A stretch of DNA of 7,226 nt from Cenarchaeum sp. (lineage in GTDB: Archaea > Thermoproteota > Nitrososphaeria > Nitrososphaerales > Nitrosopumilaceae). The position numbers and the translations under genes are program-made. Where the stretch lies: NCBI GenBank assembly GCA_007570915.1, contig RKSK01000084.1:1-7226 (forward strand). The letters run 5' to 3'. The notes beneath the pieces were generated by a model. It was not told the origin of the DNA. It worked only from the letters and a program-made list of their open reading frames with translations, and ran no database searches. Below, in pieces: positions 1 through 5,593 of the stretch; position 1 is the stretch's first letter, and each line of letters begins with the position of its first letter.

Positions 1-537
1 ATGACGCAGGGCGACGACCCGCAGGTGTACGTCGACCGCTACAACGACGACCCGTCGTACAGGCAGTGGTTTGACACCGGCTTTCCGGACCTGACCATAC
101 AGCAGGCAGCCGGGCTGGCCTCCCCGACGCCGCCCGCCGCGCCCGGGCCGGCCGCGCCGGCGCCGGCCCCCGTGCCGGATCCAGACCCGGATCCAAAGTT
201 TGTGCCGTACATGAATGACGGCGACGACCCCCAGACCTACGTCGACCGCTACAACAGCGACCCGGGGTACAGGGCGTGGTTTGACGCCAACTTTGAGGGC
301 CTCACGATACAGCAGGCAGCCGGGCTGGGCGCGTCAACGGCGCCTGCCCCGTCGCCCTCGCCGCCCGCTGCCCCCGAGCCGGACCCAGACCCGCACCCTG
401 ACTTTGTCGGGTACATGACCGACGGCGACGACCCGTTCACGTACGTGTATCGCTATGACACAGACCCGGAGTACGCCGCGTGGTTTGACAAGAGCTTTCC
501 AGAGCTCACCATCGAGCAGGCCGCCGGCTACGTTAGG
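1..537 (+). repeat. Three tandem protein-coding repeat units with proline-rich spacers
   Basis: The coding repeat units begin at 1, 211 and 415, giving periods of 210 and 204 bases (70 and 68 codons). The first two copies are close at DNA level. Bases 28-45 match 238-255 exactly, and the 22 bases at 97-118 match 307-328 exactly, both at an offset of 210. The third copy matches mainly at protein level. The spacers are rich in Pro, Ala and Asp-Pro pairs (DPDPDP, DPDPHPD) and look extended and flexible. The pattern suggests recent duplication or gene conversion between copies 1 and 2. Confidence 0.85.
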
Positions 538-1035
538 CCGGCGGTCCAGCCGTGCGCGCCGGGCACGGAGATGGTCGACGGCGCGTGCGAGCCGATAAAG
601 TCGACTCCCGTCCCGCGGCCCAGCGTCGGCGGGTGCCTGATAGCGACGGCGGCGTACGGGACGGAGCTCGCCCCGCAGGTCCAGGCCCTGCGCGAGATAC
701 GCGACTCGAGCCTGCTCACGACGGCCTCAGGGTCGGCGTTCATGGCCGCCTTTAACGGCATATACTACTCGTTCTCGCCGGCCGTCGCCGACTGGGAGAG
801 GGAGAGCCCCGGGCTGCGCGCGGCCATCAGGGCGCTCATCGCGCCGATGCTCGCGACGCTCTCGATAATGTCGCTCTCTGACGGCTCGGAGGCCGCCACG
901 CTCGCGCTGGGCATCGCAGTCATCGCGCTCAACGCCGGCATATACGCCGCAGCGCCGGCAGGCGCGGCACTGGCGGCCCGCAGGGGCGCGCAGAAGTTGG
1001 TGCGGAAGGTGGGATTCGAACCCACGAACCCCTAG
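1..1035 (+). CDS. Repeat-containing thaumarchaeal protein with CFI-box-like C-terminal domain (5' partial)
   Basis: This is a 344-codon reading frame, probably the C-terminal part of a cell-surface or exported protein. Three copies of a ~37-residue unit (about residues 1-40, 71-110 and 139-178) share GDDP, YV-RY, a W-F-D triplet and LTI-QAAG. Pro/Ala/Asp-rich linkers separate them. A short two-Cys motif follows (C185 to C196, CAPGT...GAC), then a block opening GGCLIATAAYG (210-220) that continues through ALREIRD, YYSFSPAVADWE and hydrophobic stretches at about 271-292 and 298-320, ending in Arg. This block resembles the CFI-box C-terminal domain seen in many Nitrosopumilus-type exported proteins. 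The Met at position 1 aligns with M71 and M139 inside the repeats, and no signal peptide is present, so the true start is probably upstream. The last ~13 codons are antisense to the tRNA-Leu gene and end VGFEPTNP. The role is unknown; surface location is inferred. Confidence 0.72.
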   Translation: MTQGDDPQVYVDRYNDDPSYRQWFDTGFPDLTIQQAAGLASPTPPAAPGPAAPAPAPVPDPDPDPKFVPYMNDGDDPQTYVDRYNSDPGYRAWFDANFEGLTIQQAAGLGASTAPAPSPSPPAAPEPDPDPHPDFVGYMTDGDDPFTYVYRYDTDPEYAAWFDKSFPELTIEQAAGYVRPAVQPCAPGTEMVDGACEPIKSTPVPRPSVGGCLIATAAYGTELAPQVQALREIRDSSLLTTASGSAFMAAFNGIYYSFSPAVADWERESPGLRAAIRALIAPMLATLSIMSLSDGSEAATLALGIAVIALNAGIYAAAPAGAALAARRGAQKLVRKVGFEPTNP

Positions 1036-1085
1036 GGGACAGGGTCCTAAACCCTGCGCCGTTGGCCAGGCTTGGCGACTCCCGC
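998..1085 (-). tRNA. tRNA-Leu (anticodon UAG), CCA encoded
   Basis: On the minus strand the gene folds as a class II tRNA. The 7-bp acceptor stem pairs GCGGGAG with CTTCCGC (one G-T pair). The D-arm opens GCC and closes GGC. The anticodon stem CAGGG/CCCTG encloses loop TTTAGGA, so the anticodon is TAG, reading CUA leucine codons. A long variable arm can pair CCCC with GGGG, as expected for tRNA-Leu. The T-stem GTGGG/CCCAC carries loop TTCGAAT. The body is 85 bases (1001-1085) with discriminator A at 1001, and the next three bases (1000-998) read CCA, so the 3' end is genome-encoded. There is no intron. Its 3' end overlaps the end of the convergent upstream reading frame by 38 bases. Confidence 0.96.
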
Positions 1086-1106
1086 GCGCGGGCCGCGGCA
1101 AGACAC

Positions 1107-1121
1107 AAATTTATCTATATT
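1107..1121. promoter_or_regulatory. Shared AT-rich TATA island between divergent tRNA-Leu and glmM
   Basis: A 15-base all-A/T island apart from one C stands in very GC-rich DNA. Read on the minus strand, ATAAATTT (1114-1107) is centred about 25 bases before the tRNA 5' end at 1085. Read on the plus strand, TTTATCTATA (1110-1119) is centred about 22 bases before the GTG of glmM at 1136. Those are archaeal TATA-box distances to a transcription start. The plus-strand reading implies that glmM mRNA is leaderless or nearly so. No Shine-Dalgarno sequence precedes the GTG, which agrees. Use of both directions is inferred from spacing. Confidence 0.65.
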
Positions 1122-1135
1122 GGGCCCGCGCGCCC

Positions 1136-2482
1136 GTGGGCCTCTTTGGGACCAACGGAGTGCGCGGGATACTCGGCGAGACGCTGACGCTCGGCGGCGT
1201 CCACGACATCGCCATGGCCATAGCGGCCCACGTCGGCCGAGGGCCGGTCCTCGTGGGCCGCGACGGGCGCGACACGAGCGGGCCAATATCGCTGATGGTC
1301 CGCTCGTCGCTCGCGTACGCCGGCGTCGACTGCGCCGACGCGGGCCTCGTGCCGACGCCGTGCCTGCAGCTTGCCGTGAGGGACCTCGGCTATGCCGCCG
1401 GGATAATGGCGACGGCCTCGCATAACCCGCCCGAGTACGGCGGCATAAAGCTCGTCATGGCCGACGGGATCGAGGCCTCGAGCGAAGACACGGCCGCCGT
1501 CGAGCGCATACACGCGGCGCGCCCGTGGTCGGCGTCGCCGCCGTCCCCGCCGTGGGGGGCAGAGTCGGCAGAGTCCCGCGCGCGCGGGGCGTATGGCGCA
1601 GGCGTGTCCGCGCGCGTTGACGCGGGGGCGATCGCGCGTGCGGGCCTGCGCATCGTGCTAGACGTGGGAAACGGCGCGCAGGCCACAGCCGCCGAGGGCG
1701 TGCTGTCCGGGATGTGCGACGTGACGTGCATAAACGCAGAGGTCGACGCGGCGTTCCCCGGCCGCGGCCCGGAGCCGCGCCCCGACAACCTGTCCGGCCT
1801 CTCGGCGGCGGTCCGCGACTCGGGGGCCGACATTGGCGTCGCCTTTGACGGGGACGGCGACAGGAGCATGGTCTGTGACGAGCGCGGGCGCGTCCTGAGC
1901 GGCGACGAGTCGGCGCTCCTCCTCGCCGACTATCTCCTCTCGCGCAACGCGGGCTCCGAGGTTGTCACGCCGGTGAACTCTGGGGACGCCATAGAGGAGG
2001 TCGCGGCCAGGACGGGCTCGCGCGTGGTCCGGACGCGCGTGGGGAGCGTGACGGTCTCGCGCGAGATGGCGCGGCGCGGCGCGCTAGCCGGCTTTGAGGA
2101 GAACGGCGGGTTCATGTACGGCCCGCACCTGCCGGTCCGCGACGGCTGCATGACGGCCGCGCTGGCCCTCGAGTCGCTGGCCCTCTCGCGAAGGCCCCTC
2201 TCGGAGGCCGCCGCGGCGCTCCCCAAGTCGCTCACCGCCAAGGCGAGCGTGCGCTGCCCGGAGGGGGCCGCCGCGCCGGCGCTCGAGGCCCTCGCGAGGG
2301 CCCACCCCGGCGCGGACACGCGCGACGGCGTCAAGGTCCGCCTCGGCCCGAGGCGGTGGGCCATGGCCCGCAAGAGCGGGACCGAGCCGATAATCCGCAT
2401 ATACGCCGAGTCCGACTCGGCCGCCGGCCTCGAGGCCCTCCTCGCCGAGTACTCGCGCGAGGTCGCCGACGCCCTCGCCTAG
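1136..2482 (+). CDS. glmM: Phosphohexomutase, probable phosphoglucosamine mutase
   Basis: This 448-residue cytoplasmic enzyme belongs to the alpha-D-phosphohexomutase family. Members move a phosphate between C6 and C1 of a sugar phosphate, here probably glucosamine-6-phosphate to glucosamine-1-phosphate on the route to UDP-GlcNAc. All four family signatures are visible: the catalytic serine loop TASHNP (93-98, Ser95), the metal-binding loop DGDGDR (238-243), the sugar-recognition loop EENGG (321-325) and the phosphate-binding loop RKSGTEPIIR (412-421). The N-terminus MGLFGTNGVRG is the usual family start, which fixes the GTG. A low-complexity stretch (about 130-158, Pro/Ser/Trp then Arg/Ala) lies between domains I and II. 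The gene diverges from tRNA-Leu and is followed by 91 bases before L7Ae. Phosphomannomutase or phosphoglucomutase activity cannot be excluded, because archaeal members vary in substrate. Confidence 0.9.
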   Translation: MGLFGTNGVRGILGETLTLGGVHDIAMAIAAHVGRGPVLVGRDGRDTSGPISLMVRSSLAYAGVDCADAGLVPTPCLQLAVRDLGYAAGIMATASHNPPEYGGIKLVMADGIEASSEDTAAVERIHAARPWSASPPSPPWGAESAESRARGAYGAGVSARVDAGAIARAGLRIVLDVGNGAQATAAEGVLSGMCDVTCINAEVDAAFPGRGPEPRPDNLSGLSAAVRDSGADIGVAFDGDGDRSMVCDERGRVLSGDESALLLADYLLSRNAGSEVVTPVNSGDAIEEVAARTGSRVVRTRVGSVTVSREMARRGALAGFEENGGFMYGPHLPVRDGCMTAALALESLALSRRPLSEAAAALPKSLTAKASVRCPEGAAAPALEALARAHPGADTRDGVKVRLGPRRWAMARKSGTEPIIRIYAESDSAAGLEALLAEYSREVADALA

Positions 2483-2523
2483 GGGCCGCCCGCGCAGGGC
2501 CGCCGGGGGCCGGCCCGCCCGCT

Positions 2524-2565
2524 AACACTTTTAACCCCTCGCGGGGGGCCGCGGGGGCGGAGAGG
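2524..2565 (+). promoter_or_regulatory. Probable promoter and ribosome-binding site of the L7Ae operon
   Basis: The 91-base gap after glmM is GC-rich except for an A/T patch, AACACTTTTAAC (2524-2535), a plausible TATA box. A start about 25 bases downstream would leave a leader of roughly 18 bases. GGAGAGG (2559-2565) sits 8 bases before the ATG at 2574 and could act as a Shine-Dalgarno sequence. CCCC/GGGG arms (2535-2538 and 2543-2546) could form a small hairpin. The GC-rich stretch followed by four Ts at 2529-2532 may also help end glmM transcription, but that evidence is weak. Confidence 0.45.
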
Positions 2566-2573
2566 ACAGCGGG

Positions 2574-2960
2574 ATGGCAAAGTCATACTATGTCAAGTTT
2601 GAGACGCCGCCCAACCTCGTGAGCCCCATCCTCGAGGCCGTCAAGGCCTCGGCCCAGACGGGCAAGGTCAAAAAGGGGACCAACGAGGTCACAAAGGCCA
2701 TAGAGCGCGGCCAGAGCAAGCTCGTGATCGTCGCCGAGGACGTCGAGCCGCCAGAGGTCGTCGCGCACCTGCCCATACTCTGCGAGGAGCAGGGGGCCCA
2801 CTACGCCTTTGTCCCCTCAAAGCAGGACCTCGGCAAGGCCCTCGGGATCGACATAATCGCGGCGGCGGCGGCGATCGTGGACCCCGGCGAGTCAAAGCAG
2901 ATAGTCGAGCAGGTCATCGAGTCGATCGCCGGCATTCGCGGCGGCGGTGAGGCAAAGTGA
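2574..2960 (+). CDS. rpl7ae: Ribosomal protein L7Ae
   Basis: This 128-residue kink-turn RNA-binding protein is the usual family length. In archaea it is a large-subunit ribosomal protein and also the core protein of C/D and H/ACA guide RNPs, and it is found in RNase P. The RNA-binding signature KKGTNEVTKAIERG (33-46) is intact. The VIVAEDVEP strand (51-59), the LPILCEEQG segment (66-74) and the hydrophobic GIDIIAAAAAIVD stretch (91-103) follow in the expected order. The ATG start has a purine-rich site 8 bases upstream. It is the first gene of the translation cluster, and its TGA overlaps the GTG of S28e by four bases (GTGA). Confidence 0.96.
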   Translation: MAKSYYVKFETPPNLVSPILEAVKASAQTGKVKKGTNEVTKAIERGQSKLVIVAEDVEPPEVVAHLPILCEEQGAHYAFVPSKQDLGKALGIDIIAAAAAIVDPGESKQIVEQVIESIAGIRGGGEAK

Positions 2961-3178
2961 GCCCCGCCGCCGAGGCGGCCGAGTCGATAACGGCGGCCGA
3001 GGTAATACAGATCGTGGGTCGCACGGGGATCGCCGGCGAGGTCATACAGGTTCGCGTCAAGATACTCTCCGGCGGGGACCAGGGCCGCATACTCACGCGC
3101 AACATAAAGGGGTCCGTCCGCATGGGCGACACGCTCATGCTCCGCGAGACCGAGCGCGAGGCAAAGAAGATAAGGTAG
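2957..3178 (+). CDS. rps28e: Ribosomal protein S28e
   Basis: This 73-residue small-subunit ribosomal protein is an OB-fold-like beta barrel of the archaeal/eukaryotic S28e family. The family features are VIQIVGRTGIAGEVIQVRVK (16-35), the basic NIKGSVRMGDTL stretch (49-60) and the conserved acidic-basic tail ETEREAKKIR (64-73). The GTG start overlaps the L7Ae stop codon in a GTGA, which implies translational coupling. GGTGAGG at 2946-2952, inside the end of L7Ae, lies about 4 bases upstream and can pair in part with the 3' end of 16S rRNA. A short N-terminal extension (SPAAEAAESITA) precedes the core and is Ala/Glu-rich. Confidence 0.95.
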   Translation: MSPAAEAAESITAAEVIQIVGRTGIAGEVIQVRVKILSGGDQGRILTRNIKGSVRMGDTLMLRETEREAKKIR

Positions 3179-3188
3179 GTGCGGTGCG

Positions 3189-3389
3189 TTGAGCCTACTC
3201 GTCAAGCCGTGCAGCTTTTGCGCCCGCCCCGTCGCAAAGGGGTCCGGGACGATGCTGGTCAAGAACGACGGGACCGTGGTCTGGCTGTGCTCGTCCAAGT
3301 GCCGCAAGAACATGCTCGACCTCAAGCGCGACCCGCGCAGGCTAAAGTGGACCAAAAAGTACGTCAAGGGGGGGATTAGGCGCAGTTGA
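3189..3389 (+). CDS. rpl24e: Ribosomal protein L24e
   Basis: This 66-residue large-subunit zinc-ribbon ribosomal protein carries its four zinc ligands at C8, C11, C34 and C38 (C-x2-C and C-x3-C). The conserved WLCSSKCRKNMLDLKRDPR block (32-50) and the basic WTKKY segment follow. Length and residue order match archaeal L24e. The start is TTG at 3189, since no ATG or GTG in frame fits the family N-terminus. AGGTG (3177-3181) sits 7 bases upstream and is complementary to the 16S rRNA 3' end, which supports this choice. The gene is 10 bases after S28e. Its TGA overlaps the TTG of NDK (TTGA). Confidence 0.95.
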   Translation: MSLLVKPCSFCARPVAKGSGTMLVKNDGTVVWLCSSKCRKNMLDLKRDPRRLKWTKKYVKGGIRRS

Positions 3390-3790
3390 GCGCGACGCGC
3401 ACGCTCGTCGTGATAAAGCCCGACGGCGTGAGGCGGGGCCTCGTCGGGGGGATTATATCGCGCTTTGAGCAAAAGGGGTTTGCCGTCGCGGACCTCAGGA
3501 TGCTCACGCTGACCGAGGAGCAGGCAAGAGAGTTCTACTCGCCGCACAGCTCAAAGCCGTTCTTTGGCGAGCTCGTCTCGTTTGTGACGTCAGGCCCCGT
3601 CGTGGCGGCGGTCCTCGAGGGCAACGACGCGATAGCGGCTACGCGCCTCATGGTCGGCGCGACAAAGTCGTCCGAGGCCGCGCCCGGCTCGATCAGGGGC
3701 GACTATGGCCTCGGCTTCACGGACAACATCATACACGCCTCGGACTCGGAGCCGAGCTTTGAGCGGGAGTCACGCGTGGTGTTCACGTGA
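3386..3790 (+). CDS. ndk: Nucleoside diphosphate kinase
   Basis: This 134-residue cytoplasmic enzyme equalises nucleoside di- and triphosphate pools, typically ATP + NDP to ADP + NTP, through a phosphohistidine. The N-terminus TLVVIKPDGVRRG (6-18) carries the conserved Lys11. The catalytic histidine is H117 in NIIHASDS (114-121), and R104 and N114 match other active-site positions. The protein ends ERESRVVF as in other family members, so it is complete. The TTG start overlaps the L24e stop in a TTGA, and the family N-terminus leaves no room for a later start. NDK between L24e and aIF5B is a familiar archaeal arrangement and may link GTP supply to the GTPase encoded next. Confidence 0.96.
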   Translation: MSATRTLVVIKPDGVRRGLVGGIISRFEQKGFAVADLRMLTLTEEQAREFYSPHSSKPFFGELVSFVTSGPVVAAVLEGNDAIAATRLMVGATKSSEAAPGSIRGDYGLGFTDNIIHASDSEPSFERESRVVFT

Positions 3791-3796
3791 TCGGCG

Positions 3797-5578
3797 ATGC
3801 GCGTTCGGCAGCCAATCGTGGCGGTCCTGGGCCACGTAGACTCGGGCAAGACGTCGCTCCTTGACACGATACGCGGGACCGGCGTGCAGGGCCGCGAGGC
3901 CGGCGGGATCACGCAGCACATCGGCGCGAGCTTTTTGCCCGCGCAGACGCTGAAAGAGTCGTGCGGCGCGCTGTACTCGAGGCTAGAGTCCTCCGAGTTT
4001 CGCGTGCCGGGCATACTGGTGATAGACACGCCCGGCCACGAGGTGTTTCGCAACCTGCGCACGCGCGGCGGCTCGGCGGCCGACATCGCCATACTCGTCG
4101 TCGACGCCAACAGGGGCTTCCAGATGCAGACCAACGAGAGCCTCGACATACTGCGCAAGAGGAGGGTGCCCTTTGTCGTCGCGCTCAACAAGGTCGACGC
4201 GCTCGGCGGCTGGCGCAAGACGGCCGACGAGTCGATAACGGCGGCCCTCAAGTCGCAGGGCGACTCGATGCGCGCGGCCCTTGACGAGAAGCTGTACGCA
4301 GTCGTGGGCTCGCTCTCGGTCCTCGGCTACGAGTCCGAGGCGTTCTGGCGCGTGGGCGACTTTAAGAGGCAGGTCGCCATCGTGCCCGTGTCGGCGCGCA
4401 CGCGCGTCGGCATACCCGAGCTCCTCACGGTCCTCGTGGGCCTCACGCAGCAGTACCTCAAGGGGAGGCTGGACCAGTCCTCAAAGGAGCCGCGCGGGAT
4501 CGTCCTGGAGGTCAACGACGAGCCGGGCCTCGGCGAGACGGCCAACGTCATACTCGTCGACGGCTCGCTTGCGATGGGCGACACCGTCACGGTCGCCACG
4601 CGCGCCGGCGCGATATCGACGCGGCCGCGCGCGATACTGCTCCCGAGGCCGCTAGACGAGATGCGCGACCCGCGCGACAGGTTCATGCCCGTCGAGGGCG
4701 TCGACGCGGCCGCCGGCGTAAAGATCGCCTCGCCGGGCCTCGCCGGCGTGCTGCCCGGAAGCACGATGTACGTGGACCGCGACCCCGCCGGGGTCGAGCG
4801 CCACAGGGCCGCGATCGACTCGGAGATCGGCTCGGTCTTTATCGACACGGCGACGACGGGCGTGATCGTCAAGTGCGACACGATAGGGTCGCTCGAGGCC
4901 CTCACGGAGATGGTCTCGACGGGGGGCACGGCGATCTCAAAGGCCGACATTGGCGCCGTCACAAAGCGCGACGTCGCCGAGGCCCGCGCGACAAAGGAGC
5001 GCAGCAGGCACCTCGGCGTCATACTCGCCTTCAACGTGAGGGTCCTGCCCGACGCGCGCGAGGAGGCCGAGGCCCACCACGTGCGCATATTTGACAACCG
5101 CGTGATATACGACCTAGTCGACTCGTACACGCGCTGGGTAGGCGAGGACTCGGCCAACATCGAGGACGCGGTCTTCTCCGAGATGACGCCCGTGTCGCGC
5201 TTTACGTTCATGGAGGGCTGCGCGTTTCGCAACAGCGGGCCGGCCGTCTTTGGCGTGCGCGTCGAGGTCGGCACGCTGCGCCAAAAGGTCCAGTTCATGG
5301 ACCCGACGGGCAGGCGCGTGGGGACGATACACCAGCTGCAGCGCGACAAAAAGCCCGTCGACTCGGCGAGGGCCGGCGAGGAGGTCGCGTGCTCGGTCAA
5401 CGGCGTGACGATCGGGCGGCAGCTCATAGAGGGCACGTCGTACTATGCGCTGCCGACCTCGCCGGAGGCAAAAAAGCTCCTTGCCGTCTTTGCGCACCGC
5501 CTGTCAAGCGACGAGATAGCCACGCTAAACGAGATCGTCGCCGCGCAGCGCTCGCGCGACCCCGCCTACGCCTACTAG
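3797..5578 (+). CDS. infB: Translation initiation factor aIF5B (IF-2)
   Basis: This 593-residue translational GTPase is the archaeal homologue of eIF5B and bacterial IF2, which promotes subunit joining and initiator-tRNA accommodation. The G-domain motifs are G1 GHVDSGKT (12-19), the switch-I Thr in GGITQHIGA (36-44), G3 DTPGHE (77-82), G4 NKVD (131-134) and G5 SAR (199-201). Domain II follows from about 230 (GIVLEV, GDTVTV). The middle alpha/beta domain contains IVKCDTIGSLEAL (357-369) and GVILAFNV. The C-terminal barrel contains FRNSGPAVFGVRVEVG (477-492). There is no long N-terminal extension, as usual in archaea, and no intein. ATG 3797 is the only standard start after an in-frame stop at 3788. 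GTGATC (3787-3792), spanning the NDK stop, can pair with the 16S rRNA 3' end. Confidence 0.97.
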   Translation: MRVRQPIVAVLGHVDSGKTSLLDTIRGTGVQGREAGGITQHIGASFLPAQTLKESCGALYSRLESSEFRVPGILVIDTPGHEVFRNLRTRGGSAADIAILVVDANRGFQMQTNESLDILRKRRVPFVVALNKVDALGGWRKTADESITAALKSQGDSMRAALDEKLYAVVGSLSVLGYESEAFWRVGDFKRQVAIVPVSARTRVGIPELLTVLVGLTQQYLKGRLDQSSKEPRGIVLEVNDEPGLGETANVILVDGSLAMGDTVTVATRAGAISTRPRAILLPRPLDEMRDPRDRFMPVEGVDAAAGVKIASPGLAGVLPGSTMYVDRDPAGVERHRAAIDSEIGSVFIDTATTGVIVKCDTIGSLEALTEMVSTGGTAISKADIGAVTKRDVAEARATKERSRHLGVILAFNVRVLPDAREEAEAHHVRIFDNRVIYDLVDSYTRWVGEDSANIEDAVFSEMTPVSRFTFMEGCAFRNSGPAVFGVRVEVGTLRQKVQFMDPTGRRVGTIHQLQRDKKPVDSARAGEEVACSVNGVTIGRQLIEGTSYYALPTSPEAKKLLAVFAHRLSSDEIATLNEIVAAQRSRDPAYAY

Positions 5579-5593
5579 GGCAAGCGCGCGGGC

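Noticed and set aside
998..1085. tRNA 3' end as an integration site for a mobile element
   Set aside because: No integrase gene and no second copy of the tRNA 3' end are visible in the window.
2535..2573. Possible kink-turn in the L7Ae leader for autoregulation
   Set aside because: L7Ae can bind kink-turns in some mRNA leaders, but I could not find paired GA/AG flanked by two stems in this short leader.
2801..3547. Minus-strand frame of 248 codons across L7Ae to NDK
   Set aside because: It runs antisense through four recognised genes and has no family signature.
2980..4246. A 19-base exact repeat shared by S28e (2980-2998) and aIF5B (4228-4246)
   Set aside because: Both encode the peptide ESITAA in genes with strong codon bias. 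Chance plus shared codon choice explains it.
4327..5436. Long minus-strand open frame (369 codons) opposite aIF5B
   Set aside because: It lies wholly opposite a clearly functional GTPase gene and is Ser/Thr/Arg-rich with no recognisable motif. It is an antisense shadow of high-GC coding DNA.
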